From an uncultured Eubacteriales bacterium (GTDB lineage Bacteria; Bacillota; Clostridia; Christensenellales; Aristaeellaceae): a stretch of 64,000 bases of DNA. The notes under the pieces are model-generated. The model was not told where the DNA came from. It was given only the letters and a program-made list of their open reading frames with translations, and did not search any database. Shown in pieces: positions 34,297-43,358 of the stretch. The stretch lies in the NCBI GenBank assembly GCA_902790175.1, contig CADAQZ010000004.1:1-64000 (forward strand), written 5' to 3'. Made by a program: the position numbers and the translations under genes. How positions within the stretch are numbered: the first letter of the stretch is position 1; each line of letters opens with the position of its first letter.

Positions 34297-37200
34297 ATGT
34301 GCCAGGATTTGAGGGACAGGGATCGCGTCCGGCGCGAGGACGCCGCGACGAAAAGCGCCGGTGAAAGGGTTTGGGACACCGGGAAGATCTACGCCCACAT
34401 CGCCCAGGCCCTGGCCCGGGGCTACATGGACCTGTACTACGTCGATATCGACACCGACGCCTTCATCGAATACCACACCGACGACGCCCTCGGCGTGCTC
34501 ACCGAGGCGCGGCGCGGCACGGACTTCTTCGAGGGCTGCAAGCGGGACGCCCCGCTGTACGTCCACCCGGACGACCAGACGGCGTTCGTGGAGGCCATGG
34601 ACCGCGATTTCCTCGCCAAGGCGCTGGATGGTTCCAAGGTGTTCGAGCTGACCTATCGCAGGATCAAGGACGGCAAGCCGTACTACGCGCAGATGCGCGT
34701 CTCGCGGATGGAGGACGACCGGCGCACGATCGTCATCGCGGTGTCGGACATCGACGAGCTGATGCACAAGTGCCGCGCGGAGGAGCGCATCCGGGAGGAG
34801 CGCGTCATCTACGCCCGCCTGCACGCCATCACGAGCAACTTCATCTGCGTCTACGTGGTGGACCCGAAGACCGGCCGCTACCGCGAGTTCAGCGCGACCG
34901 AAGATTATGTCGAGAGCTTCGCCCAGGCCAAGCAGGGCGAGGACTTCTTCACCACGCTGCGCGACGCAGCGCGCGTCTACAGCCATCCGGACGACCTGAA
35001 GCGCGTGCTGGCGCAGCTGACGCAGGAGCGCATACTGGGGGAGATCGAGCGCAAGGGGGTCTTCACGCTGGGCTACCGCATCATGATGGACGGCAAGCCC
35101 CTCTACGTGCAGATGACCGCCGCGATGGTGGAGGAGGCGGAAGGCCCCCGCCTGATCGTGGGCCTCAACGACATCGACGCGCAGCATCGCCAGGAGGAGA
35201 CCGACCGGGAGATCGCCCGGCAGAAGGATATCTACAACCAGATCACCGCAAGCCTCACCGAGCAGTACGACACGCTGTACTACATCGACATCGCGACCAA
35301 CACCTATGTGGAGATCTCGTCGACGGACGAGTACAAGAAGCTGAACGTGCCCGCCACCGGGAACGACTTTTTCGCCGAGAGCCGCCGCAGCATCCGCAAG
35401 TACGTGCACCCCGAGGACCAGGAGAAGGTCATGCGCCTGCACTACAAGGACGTGATGCTGAACAACCTGCGGGGCGGCAACTCGTTCTCGATGGCCTGGC
35501 GGCTGGTGGTGGGCAGCCAGGTGCGGCACATCCGGCACACGGAGATCATGTCCAAGGACAAGAAGCACATCGTCGTCTGCATCAAGAACATCGACGCGGA
35601 GGTCGAGGCGGAGCTCGCCCTGAAGGCCGACCAGAAGAAGAGCGTCACCTACACGCAGATCGCCGAGCGCCTGGTGGACCACTACGACATGATCTACTAC
35701 ATCGACTGCAAGAGCGCGCACTACGCAGAGCTGTCCGCGAAGAAGATGTCCGGTGAGCTGAAGATCCAGGAGGAAGGCGAGGATTTCTTCGCCGCGTCCT
35801 GGCGCAACGCCGGCCGGCTGATCCACCCCGAGGACCGCGAGCGGATACGGCTCTTCCTCGACCGGGACAACCTGATCTCCCAGCTGGACAGCCGTAGGCA
35901 GCTGACCGAGGACTACCGCATGGTGATCGACGGCGGCAAGACGCAGTTCACGCGCATGTCGGTGACCTACTCCTCCGACCGCAGCCACTTCATCATCTGC
36001 GTCGAAAACCGCGAGGAGGACATCCGCAAGGAGCAGGAGCACCTTGCGGCGCTCTCCATGGCCAACCAGATCGCCCGGCGAGACGAGCTGACGCACACGA
36101 AGAACAAGACAGCCTATCGCGAGATGGAGAGCGAGCTGCAAAAGCAGATCGACGCCGGGTGCGACCCGTTCGGCATCGTGGTCTGCGACATCAACGGCCT
36201 GAAGACGGTCAACGACACGGAGGGCCACAAGGCCGGAGACGAGTACATCAAGACCTCCTGCATGCTGATCTGCCGGACCTTCCAGCACAGCCCGGTGTTC
36301 CGCATCGGCGGCGATGAGTTCACCGTGATCCTCCGGGGGCAGGACTTCGACAACCGCGACACGCTGATGTCCCGCCTGCGCAGGCAGGTGGAGGAGAACG
36401 TGCGCATCGGCGAGGGGCCCGTCGTGGCTTCTGGCCTGGCGGAGTTCCAGCCGGTGTCGGACCACTCCGTGGAGGACGTGTTCAACCGCGCCGACAGCCA
36501 GATGTACGACGAAAAGACGCGCCTGAAGGAGCAGAAGCTGCTGCAGGAGAGCCATTCGCTGAAGGAGAAGGCCAACATCCGCCTCATCACCGAGGAGCGG
36601 CGCATGATGCTGGATTCGCTGTATCGGTCGTTCGAGATAGTTTCGGAGGGCACGTACGTGTACCTCTGTGACATGAAGTACGACTTCTCGCGCTGGTCAA
36701 AGAGCGCGGTGGACGCCTACGGCCTGCCGTCCGAGTACATGTACGGCGCGGGCGACATCTGGGAGAACCAGATCCACCCGGACGACCGCGCCGCCTACCA
36801 CAAGGGCATCGACGAGGTGTTCTCCGGGAACGCCTCCGGCCACGACATGCAGTATCGCGCGCGGCGCGTCACCGGGGAGTACGATGTGTGCACCTGCCGC
36901 GGCATCGTGATCCGCGATCCCTCCGGCGAGCCGGACTACTTCGTGGGCACGATCCGCAACCACGGCCAGCAGGGCCACGTCGACACGCTCACCGGCCTGC
37001 GCAACCAGTACGGCTTCTTCGAGGACCTGGACATCTGCATCAAGCGGAACACGGGCATCAGCGTGGTGCTGTTCGGCATCAGCAAGTTCTCCGAGATCAA
37101 CGAGATGTACGGCTACCACTTCGGCAACCGCGTGCTGCAGCTCTACGCCCGAAAGATATTCGAGAACGCGGGCAACGAGGGGCACACCTACCGCATCGAC

Positions 37201-38244
37201 GGCACGAAGTTCGCCGTGATCAGCAACACGCTGTCCATCGCGGAGCTGCAGATGAAGTACAACCTCTTCCGCGCCTACCTGCACGAGAACTTCCGCGTGG
37301 ATGGCAAGAACGTGCTGCTCGATTTGCACGGCGGCGCGCTGCGGGTGGACCACTTCGACATCGACTCGCAGACGGTGTACGCCTGCCTGAACTACGCCGA
37401 CGAGGAATCGAAGCTGCGCCAGCAGGGCGACCTGGTGGAGTTCCGCAACGACCTGAACGAGGAGAACCACCAGCGTCTGGAGAAGCTGCACGCGATCCGC
37501 GCCTCTATCATGCACGGCTACGAGGGCTTCTTCCTGCTCTACCAGCCGGTGGTGGACGCGGAGACGGAGGAGCTGATCGGCGCGGAGGCCCTGCTGCGCT
37601 GGAAGAACGACGTCTACGGCATGGTGCCGCCGGACCAGTTCATACCGATCCTGGAGTCAGACCCGCTGTTCCCGGAGCTCGGCGAGTGGATCATCCGCGA
37701 ATCCATCCTGGCAGCCAAACAGATATTGCGGGACAACCCCGAGTTCATCATCAACGTCAACCTGTCCTACACGCAGCTGGAAAAGCCGGACTTCGTGGAC
37801 ATGGTGCTGCGCATCCTCAAAGACCTCGGATACCCGCCGGAGCACCTGTGCTTCGAGGTGACGGAGCGTTGCAGGCTGCTGAACGTGGACCTGTTGAAGA
37901 ACGTGGTGGTCAACCTGAAGTCGCGGGGCATTTTGGTGGCGCTGGACGACTTCGGCACCGGCTTCTCCTCCATCGGCATCCTCAAGGAGATCCCGATCAA
38001 CATCATCAAGATCGACCGCAGCTTCGTGCGCATGATCGAGGAGAACGAGATCGACCGGAAGGTCGTGGGGACCATCGCCGACCTCGCCTCCATCTTCGGC
38101 GCGAAGGTCTGCGTCGAGGGCATCGAGACCGAGGGCATGCGCGACATCCTCAAGCGCTACCACGTGGAGAGCTTCCAGGGCTACTACTACGCCAAGCCCC
38201 TGCTGCTCGATTCGTTCCTGGAGTGGAAGAAGACGCTGCGGTGA
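34297..38244 (+). CDS. giant cytosolic c-di-GMP protein: four repeated sensor modules, GGDEF, PAS, degenerate GGDEF, EAL
   Basis: This 1315-residue protein has no transmembrane segment. Four related units of about 140 residues begin near residues 31, 171, 312 and 451; each has (I/T)Y.QI, a YYID-like strand, a DFF motif, then a PEDQ/PDD turn and a NIDA-type end. Next comes a GGDEF domain with an intact RIGGDEF at 671-675 and no RxxD inhibitory site; a PAS domain (WENQIHPDDRAAYHKG); a second GGDEF with degenerate RIDGTKF; and an EAL domain with GAEALLRW, FEVTER, LDDFGTGFSS, EGIET and QGYYYAKP, all catalytic residues present. It may both make and break c-di-GMP. GAGGAGAG precedes the ATG. Confidence 0.93.
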   Translation: MCQDLRDRDRVRREDAATKSAGERVWDTGKIYAHIAQALARGYMDLYYVDIDTDAFIEYHTDDALGVLTEARRGTDFFEGCKRDAPLYVHPDDQTAFVEAMDRDFLAKALDGSKVFELTYRRIKDGKPYYAQMRVSRMEDDRRTIVIAVSDIDELMHKCRAEERIREERVIYARLHAITSNFICVYVVDPKTGRYREFSATEDYVESFAQAKQGEDFFTTLRDAARVYSHPDDLKRVLAQLTQERILGEIERKGVFTLGYRIMMDGKPLYVQMTAAMVEEAEGPRLIVGLNDIDAQHRQEETDREIARQKDIYNQITASLTEQYDTLYYIDIATNTYVEISSTDEYKKLNVPATGNDFFAESRRSIRKYVHPEDQEKVMRLHYKDVMLNNLRGGNSFSMAWRLVVGSQVRHIRHTEIMSKDKKHIVVCIKNIDAEVEAELALKADQKKSVTYTQIAERLVDHYDMIYYIDCKSAHYAELSAKKMSGELKIQEEGEDFFAASWRNAGRLIHPEDRERIRLFLDRDNLISQLDSRRQLTEDYRMVIDGGKTQFTRMSVTYSSDRSHFIICVENREEDIRKEQEHLAALSMANQIARRDELTHTKNKTAYREMESELQKQIDAGCDPFGIVVCDINGLKTVNDTEGHKAGDEYIKTSCMLICRTFQHSPVFRIGGDEFTVILRGQDFDNRDTLMSRLRRQVEENVRIGEGPVVASGLAEFQPVSDHSVEDVFNRADSQMYDEKTRLKEQKLLQESHSLKEKANIRLITEERRMMLDSLYRSFEIVSEGTYVYLCDMKYDFSRWSKSAVDAYGLPSEYMYGAGDIWENQIHPDDRAAYHKGIDEVFSGNASGHDMQYRARRVTGEYDVCTCRGIVIRDPSGEPDYFVGTIRNHGQQGHVDTLTGLRNQYGFFEDLDICIKRNTGISVVLFGISKFSEINEMYGYHFGNRVLQLYARKIFENAGNEGHTYRIDGTKFAVISNTLSIAELQMKYNLFRAYLHENFRVDGKNVLLDLHGGALRVDHFDIDSQTVYACLNYADEESKLRQQGDLVEFRNDLNEENHQRLEKLHAIRASIMHGYEGFFLLYQPVVDAETEELIGAEALLRWKNDVYGMVPPDQFIPILESDPLFPELGEWIIRESILAAKQILRDNPEFIINVNLSYTQLEKPDFVDMVLRILKDLGYPPEHLCFEVTERCRLLNVDLLKNVVVNLKSRGILVALDDFGTGFSSIGILKEIPINIIKIDRSFVRMIEENEIDRKVVGTIADLASIFGAKVCVEGIETEGMRDILKRYHVESFQGYYYAKPLLLDSFLEWKKTLR

Positions 38245-38280
38245 TCGCAGAAAAGCATGCCACAATTTGAGGAGGTCCGC

Positions 38281-39204
38281 ATGGTCGTCGGTCGGTTCGC
38301 GCCCAGCCCGAGCGGGCGCATGCACCTGGGCAACGCGGCGGTCGCGCTGCTGGCGTGGGCGTCCGCGAAGTCCCGGGGCGGGGAGGTCGTGCTGCGCGTG
38401 GAGGACCTCGACCCGGCGCGCAGCCGCCGCGAATTCGCCGAAGGCATCATGGACGACCTGCGCTGGCTGGGCCTGACGTGGGACCGCCGCGCCGAGGACC
38501 AGAGCCGCCGGGGCGCGGCCTACGCCGCCGCACTGGAGAAGCTCGACGCGATGGGCCTCGTCTATCCCTGCTATTGCAGCCGCGACGAGCTGCACGCCGC
38601 GTCGGCCCCCCACGCCTCGGACGGCAGGATCATCTACGCCGGCACGTGCCGAAGCCTCACGGCGGCGGAGCGCGCGGCGCGCACCAAGCCGCCCTGCCTG
38701 CGCGCGCGGGTCCCGGAGCGCGAGATCGCTTTCACGGACGGCCTGCAAGGGCCGCAGTCGATGTCGCTGGCGCGGGAGTGGGGCGACTTCATCGTCCGGC
38801 GCGCCGACGGCGTGGCGGCGTATCAGCTGGCGGTCGTCGTGGACGACGCGGCCAATGGCATCACCGAAGTGGTCCGCGGGCGCGACCTGCTCACCTCGAC
38901 GCCGGTGCAGCTCTGGCTGTACGAGGCGCTGGGACTGGCCGCGCCCTCGTTCATCCACGTCCCGATGCTCATGAGCGCGGACGGGCGGCGGCTGAGCAAG
39001 CGCGACGGCGATCTGAGCCTCGAGAGCCTGCGCGAAAAGTGGCCGCCGGAGAAGGTCGTCGGGCTGATCGCGTGGCTGTACGGCCTCACAGGCCGCTGGG
39101 AATGCCTGTCGGCAAAGGAGCTGGCGGCGGATTTTGCCTGGGACAAGCTGCGCGAAAAGGGCCGGCGCGACATCGCCGTCCGGCCGAAGGATCTCCTATT
39201 CTGA
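38281..39204 (+). CDS. gluQ: glutamyl-Q tRNA(Asp) synthetase
   Basis: This 307-residue GluRS-like protein lacks an anticodon-binding domain. It transfers glutamate to queuosine in tRNA-Asp. It has GRFAPSPSGRMHLGN (class I HIGH-type motif), a zinc site formed by CYCSRDEL and YAGTCR, and the KMSKS-type RRLSKRDGD. The start at 38281 is preferred over an upstream ATG because GAGGAGG lies 6 bases ahead. The gene follows the GGDEF/EAL gene closely but the functions are unrelated. Confidence 0.93.
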   Translation: MVVGRFAPSPSGRMHLGNAAVALLAWASAKSRGGEVVLRVEDLDPARSRREFAEGIMDDLRWLGLTWDRRAEDQSRRGAAYAAALEKLDAMGLVYPCYCSRDELHAASAPHASDGRIIYAGTCRSLTAAERAARTKPPCLRARVPEREIAFTDGLQGPQSMSLAREWGDFIVRRADGVAAYQLAVVVDDAANGITEVVRGRDLLTSTPVQLWLYEALGLAAPSFIHVPMLMSADGRRLSKRDGDLSLESLREKWPPEKVVGLIAWLYGLTGRWECLSAKELAADFAWDKLREKGRRDIAVRPKDLLF

Positions 39205-39226
39205 CATTTGAAACGCACGGAGGAAT

Positions 39227-39292
39227 ATGGACCGCTATCGGATCATCGACATGGACCAGCACTACCGCCGGGGCGCGTCTCGCCGCTTCTGA
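39227..39292 (+). pseudogene. remnant of a chloramphenicol acetyltransferase-like gene 5' end
   Basis: GGAGG then ATG opens a 21-codon frame (DRYRIIDMDQHYRRGASRRF) that stops at TGA. The start resembles the N-terminus of CAT-type acetyltransferases (family knowledge, not checked). The next 130 bases contain further unassigned open fragments such as RTESDERILSDSVYAL. The 305-base gap 39205-39509 holds only this relic and the inverted repeat at 39412-39490. Confidence 0.35.
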
Positions 39293-39411
39293 TCGCGGCC
39301 TTCTGCGAGCGTTGACAGAGCCGCACCGAGAGCGACGAGCGCATCCTTTCAGACAGCGTCTACGCGCTGACGGGGGGAGTTGGCTTTCGACTATCCTCCG
39401 TAAAGAACCAT

Positions 39412-39490
39412 AAAGATCCTTCGCTTCGTTCAGGATGACAGGTCGGCAGTTGCCGCATCGATGTCATCCTGAGCGCAGTGAAGGATCTTT
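39412..39490. repeat. inverted repeat with 29-base arms
   Basis: The left arm starts AAAGATCCTTCGCTTCGTTC and ends AGGATGACA (39412-39440). The right arm, TGTCATCCTGAGCGCAGTGA to GGATCTTT (39462-39490), is its reverse complement with few mismatches. The spacer is 21 bases. It looks like a dispersed intergenic repeat and could act as a terminator for the flanking convergent genes. Confidence 0.75.
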
Positions 39491-39509
39491 TCTTTTTCAA
39501 ACTGCCATT

Positions 39510-39749
39510 TCAGATCGCGAAGTGCGTATGCGATTCCGCGGGGTCCGCGCCGGAGGCGCGCGGGGCCGGAAGCAGCGCGGCGAGGCGCTTCTTCGCCTGG
39601 GTCAACGCCCTCTGCGCCGCGTCCCAGTGCCCGGCGGGGGCCGCCTTCGGGCCGTTCTCCTGCGAGATGAAGCGGTCCAGCCGCGCCATCAGCCAGTAGC
39701 CGTAGGCCAGGGCCGCGATCAGGCCGATCGCAAGAAGGAAATTCGTCAT
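39510..39749 (-). CDS. small single-pass membrane protein next to trkA
   Basis: This 79-residue protein starts with one transmembrane segment (NFLLAIGLIAALAYGYWLMA) followed by a charged and Ala-rich cytoplasmic tail. It is encoded 54 bases after the trkA-like gene on the same strand, so it is probably co-transcribed. I do not recognise the family. It could be an accessory subunit of the potassium system. ATG 39749 has GGGTGGG 7 bases upstream. Confidence 0.6.
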   Translation of the reverse strand: MTNFLLAIGLIAALAYGYWLMARLDRFISQENGPKAAPAGHWDAAQRALTQAKKRLAALLPAPRASGADPAESHTHFAI

Positions 39750-39803
39750 GTTCAACCCACCCTTCCATATGTGCCTTTCAGGTGTGTGGCGACCAGAGTG
39801 TTA

Positions 39804-40451
39804 CTAAAACTTCAGGAATTTCTGCACGTCCTTTTCACTGCCCAGCAATATGATGCGCTCGTCGCGGCTGAACTGGTGGTTCGGGCCGGGCAGCGGCTCC
39901 ACCTGGCCGTTCTTGCGAATGGCGAGGATGTTCAGGCGATACCGCTGGCGGATGGCGAGGTCCACCACCGTGTGGCCGATCCACCCATCCGGGATCGCCG
40001 TCTCATAGATGGCGTGGTCCGTGGACAGGCGGATGTAGTCGTAGATGTGGTTGCTGCCGTAGCGCACGGCGGCCCAGTCCGCCACCTGCTTCTCGGGGTA
40101 GATCACCTCGTCCGCGCCGCACGCCAGCAGGAACTGGACGTGCGCGTCGCGCGAGGCCCGCGTCAGCACGAACGACGCCCCGTGCTTCTTGAGCAGCGCC
40201 GTGATCTCCAGCGAGGCCTGCAAATCATGCCCCATCGTCACCACGCAGAGGTCGAAGTCCCGAACGCCCAGCGAGTCGATCAACGCCGGGTCCGTGGCGT
40301 CGCCGATCTCGGCGTTGGTCACGTAGCCCATCGCGTCCTGCACCCGGCGCTCGTCCTTGTCGATGGCGAGCACCTGGTTGTTGATGTCGTGCAGCTTCTG
40401 CGCCATGTGCCGGCCGAAACGCCCGAGCCCGATCAAGAGTATGTTTTTCAT
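39804..40451 (-). CDS. trkA: TrkA/KtrA-type potassium channel regulatory subunit
   Basis: This 215-residue cytoplasmic protein has a TrkA-N Rossmann domain (LLIGLGRFGRHMAQKL, acidic ribose binder AIDKDE) and a TrkA-C domain. It forms the ring that gates the TrkH/KtrB pore in answer to nucleotides. The start at 40451 follows GGAGGCGCCT; upstream in-frame Met codons have no ribosome site. It is divergent from the kdpD-kdpE-trkH genes, completing the transporter. Confidence 0.93.
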   Translation of the reverse strand: MKNILLIGLGRFGRHMAQKLHDINNQVLAIDKDERRVQDAMGYVTNAEIGDATDPALIDSLGVRDFDLCVVTMGHDLQASLEITALLKKHGASFVLTRASRDAHVQFLLACGADEVIYPEKQVADWAAVRYGSNHIYDYIRLSTDHAIYETAIPDGWIGHTVVDLAIRQRYRLNILAIRKNGQVEPLPGPNHQFSRDERIILLGSEKDVQKFLKF

Positions 40452-40533
40452 AGGCGCCTCCGTCGACCGTGCCTTTGTGGTACTATCAGTGTAGCAGGTT
40501 TTGCATGAACGTGCCATTAAGCCTTTTTGCATC

Positions 40534-40593
40534 GCATTAAAGCCGCATTAAACCCAAAAGCCCGTTTGGGTCATCTTTATGCGGTTTTAATGC
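40534..40593. promoter_or_regulatory. 60-base inverted repeat between divergent potassium operons
   Basis: The arms GCATTAAAGCCGC (40534-40546) and GCGGTTTTAATGC (40581-40593) match at 12 of 13 positions. A CCCAAA/TTTGGG hairpin lies in the middle. It sits between trkA and the kinase gene, and is a candidate binding site for the KdpE-like regulator or a structured leader. Confidence 0.55.
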
Positions 40594-40609
40594 CGTGTAA
40601 AATGTTTTA

Positions 40610-40639
40610 TTGTCCCCTTTACGAAATATGTGGTATAAT
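40610..40639 (+). promoter_or_regulatory. promoter of the kdpD-like operon
   Basis: -35 TTGTCC, 18-base spacer, extended -10 TGG-TATAAT, immediately downstream of the inverted repeat. Confidence 0.65.
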
Positions 40640-40672
40640 AAATGAGATAAAGTATGAGAAGGGGGCGGGAGC

Positions 40673-42643
40673 GTGGAGAAAGCCAAGGCCGGGCGCGAGC
40701 GCATACTGGTGTGCATCTCCGCGTCGCCGACCAATGTCGACGTCATTCGCCGCGCCGTGGTGCTCGCGGGCGCGATGCACGCCGAGCTGATCGCCCTCTA
40801 CGTCGAGAACACGGAGGCGCGCGACGAGGCCGAGGCCAAGGCCGTGCGCGACCACCTGGGCCTGGCGGAGCGCAGCGGCGCGACGCTCACCACCATCTAC
40901 GGCGACGATCCCGCGACGGCCATCGCGCAGTATGCCCGCGTGAGCGGCATCACGAAGATCGTGCTGGGCAAGAGCCCCGGGCGGCGCAGCCTCTTCTCCC
41001 GGAAGGAGACGCTGATGTCCCGGCTGAACGAGCTCGCGCCGGACGTCGAGATCATCATCGTGCCCAACCAGCTGACGGCAGACCCCACGCGCTTCAGCCT
41101 GTTCCGCTTTTTGCGCCGGGAGCGCTTCTCCGCGGGCGACCTGGCCAAGACGGCGCTGATCCTGGCCGTCTCCACCGGCATGGGCTTTCTGTTCAAGGGC
41201 ATCGGCCTGGCCATCACGAACGTGGTGCTGGTGTACCTGCTGGGCGTGATGGCGGTGTCGCTCTGGACGACGGGCTACCTGTACAGCGTGATGTCGTCGC
41301 TGTTGTCGGTGCTGGTGTTCAACTTCTTCTTCACGGAGCCGTACCTATCGCTGCACTCCAGCCCCGACTACTTCGCCACGTTCGCGGTCATGTTCGCCGT
41401 GGCGCTGCTCTCCAGCTCGCTCACCAGCCGCATCAAGGCGCAGTCAATCCAGACGGCCAACAAGGCCTACCAGACGGAGGTGCTGCTGTCCACCAGCCAG
41501 CTGCTGCAAAAGGCGGAGGACCGCGAGGCGATCCTGGCGGTGCTGCAAAACCAGCTGAGCCGCCTGCTGGAGCACAGCGTGCTGCTCTACCCCGTCAGCG
41601 GCGGCGAGATCGGCGAGCCGGAGCTGCACGAGCTGGAGCAGGACGGCGGCTTCGAGGGCATCGACATCCGCTGGGAGCGCACGATCTCCGAGTGGGTGGC
41701 CCAGAACGCCGTGCACGCCGGGCGGACGACCCGCACGTTCTCCGAGGCGCGCTGCCTGTACATGGCCATCCGCAGCGGCCGGAAGGTCTGGGCCGTCGTC
41801 GGCATCCGCGCGGACAACGCGCCTTCCATCGACGAGTACCGCAAGAACCTGATGATCTCGATCCTGGACGAGTGCGCGCTGGCGCTGGAGAAGGACCACA
41901 TGACCCGCGAAAAGCAGCGCGTGGAGGAGAGCGCCCGGCAGGAGGCGCTGCGGGCGAATTTGCTGCGCTCGATCTCCCACGACCTGCGCACGCCGCTGAC
42001 CAGCATCTCCGGCAACGCCGCGCTGCTGATGGAGAACATGGGCCAGCTGGACGAGGCGCACCGGCAGGCGCTGTATGCGTCGATCTACGACGACGCCATC
42101 TGGCTCAACGGCCTGGTGGAGAACCTGCTGATGATCACGCGCACGGAGAACGGCACGATCGCGCTGCACTTGCAGTCCGAGCTGATCACCGAGGCCGTGG
42201 AGGAGGCGCTGCGCCACCTGGACCGCAACGCCGCGCAGCGGCAGATATCGACCGCCGTCGAGGACGACCTCTTGATGGTGAAGATGGACGCCGCGCTGAT
42301 CGTGCAGGTGCTGATCAACCTATTAAACAACGCCGTGAAGTACACGCCCGAGGGCGCGCACATCGTCATCGGCGCGAAGCGGGACGGCACTTGGGCGCGC
42401 ATCTGGGTGGAGGACGACGGCCAGGGCGTGCCCGCGGGCGACGAAGACAAGGTGTTCGACATGTTCTACACGGGCGTCAAGCGCTCGCCGGACAGCCGCC
42501 GGGGCATCGGCCTGGGACTGGCGCTGTGCCGGTCCATCGTGCAGGCCCACGGCGGGGAGATCCGCGCGGAAAACCTGAAGCCCCACGGGGCGCGCTTCGT
42601 GTTCACGCTGCCGATCGCGGAGGTGATTGAAAATGAGCAATAA
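40673..42643 (+). CDS. KdpD-like potassium sensor histidine kinase without the N-terminal KdpD domain
   Basis: This 656-residue kinase starts at GTG after GGGGGCGGGA. It has a Usp domain (ILVCISASPTN to KIVLGKS), a four-helix DUF4118 membrane domain at about 160-265, a GAF-like domain, HisKA with phospho-acceptor His436 (SISHDLRTPLTS), and HATPase_c (LINLLNNAVKYT, RRGIGLGLALC). KdpD normally controls the KdpFABC pump, but no Kdp pump genes are here; the operon instead runs into trkH. It is shorter than E. coli KdpD because the N-terminal KdpD domain is absent. Confidence 0.92.
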   Translation: MEKAKAGRERILVCISASPTNVDVIRRAVVLAGAMHAELIALYVENTEARDEAEAKAVRDHLGLAERSGATLTTIYGDDPATAIAQYARVSGITKIVLGKSPGRRSLFSRKETLMSRLNELAPDVEIIIVPNQLTADPTRFSLFRFLRRERFSAGDLAKTALILAVSTGMGFLFKGIGLAITNVVLVYLLGVMAVSLWTTGYLYSVMSSLLSVLVFNFFFTEPYLSLHSSPDYFATFAVMFAVALLSSSLTSRIKAQSIQTANKAYQTEVLLSTSQLLQKAEDREAILAVLQNQLSRLLEHSVLLYPVSGGEIGEPELHELEQDGGFEGIDIRWERTISEWVAQNAVHAGRTTRTFSEARCLYMAIRSGRKVWAVVGIRADNAPSIDEYRKNLMISILDECALALEKDHMTREKQRVEESARQEALRANLLRSISHDLRTPLTSISGNAALLMENMGQLDEAHRQALYASIYDDAIWLNGLVENLLMITRTENGTIALHLQSELITEAVEEALRHLDRNAAQRQISTAVEDDLLMVKMDAALIVQVLINLLNNAVKYTPEGAHIVIGAKRDGTWARIWVEDDGQGVPAGDEDKVFDMFYTGVKRSPDSRRGIGLGLALCRSIVQAHGGEIRAENLKPHGARFVFTLPIAEVIENEQ

Positions 42644-43358
42644 GCCGATGATCCTCGTCGTAGAGGACGACGCCGCCGTGCGCAACCTGATGGCGGTGAC
42701 GCTGGACACGCAGGGCTACCAGTACCACCTGGCCCGCAACGGGTCGGAGGCGCTGATGGAGGTGACGACCCACCAGCCCGAGGTGATGCTGCTGGACCTG
42801 GGCCTTCCGGACATGGAGGGCGTGGACATCATCCGCAAGGTGCGCGGCTGGTCGAGCATGCCCATCATCGTCATCTCCGCGCGCGCCGAGGACGCCGACA
42901 AGGTGGAGGCGCTGGACGCCGGCGCGGACGACTACCTGACCAAGCCCTTCTCGGTAGACGAGATGCTGGCGCGCCTGCGCGTGGCGCTGCGCCGCGTGCA
43001 CGCCGACCAGCAGGCAGCCGGCAGCGAGACCCCGATCTATGAAAACGGCAGGCTGCAGATCGACTACGCCGCGGGCTGCGCCTACATGGCGGGCAGCGAG
43101 ATCCACCTGACGCCGATCGAGTACAAGCTGCTGTGCCTGCTGGCGAAGAACACCGGCAAGGTGCTCACGCACAACTACATCCTCAAGGAGATCTGGGGCA
43201 GCTACACCGCCTCGGACGTCGGCTCGCTGCGCGTGTTCATGGCGATGCTGCGCAAGAAGCTGCAATCCGACGGCGGCGCGCAGCCCTACATCCAGACGCA
43301 CATCGGCATCGGCTACCGGATGCTTCGGATCGACCGGTCATCGGAGGAATCGCAGTGA
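42633..43358 (+). CDS. KdpE-like response regulator
   Basis: This 241-residue OmpR-family regulator has the receiver acidic pair VVEDD, phospho-acceptor Asp in VMLLDLGLP, the conserved Lys in DDYLTKPFS, and a winged helix (LTPIEYKLLCLLAKN, GIGYRM). It overlaps the kinase gene by 11 bases, a sign of translational coupling. Likely target is the K+ uptake genes on both sides, through the 40534-40593 inverted repeat (inference). Confidence 0.94.
   Translation: MSNKPMILVVEDDAAVRNLMAVTLDTQGYQYHLARNGSEALMEVTTHQPEVMLLDLGLPDMEGVDIIRKVRGWSSMPIIVISARAEDADKVEALDAGADDYLTKPFSVDEMLARLRVALRRVHADQQAAGSETPIYENGRLQIDYAAGCAYMAGSEIHLTPIEYKLLCLLAKNTGKVLTHNYILKEIWGSYTASDVGSLRVFMAMLRKKLQSDGGAQPYIQTHIGIGYRMLRIDRSSEESQ

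Noticed and set aside
40673..43358. A Kdp pump operon
   Set aside because: The kinase and regulator are Kdp-like but no kdpF, A, B or C genes are present; the next gene is trkH.
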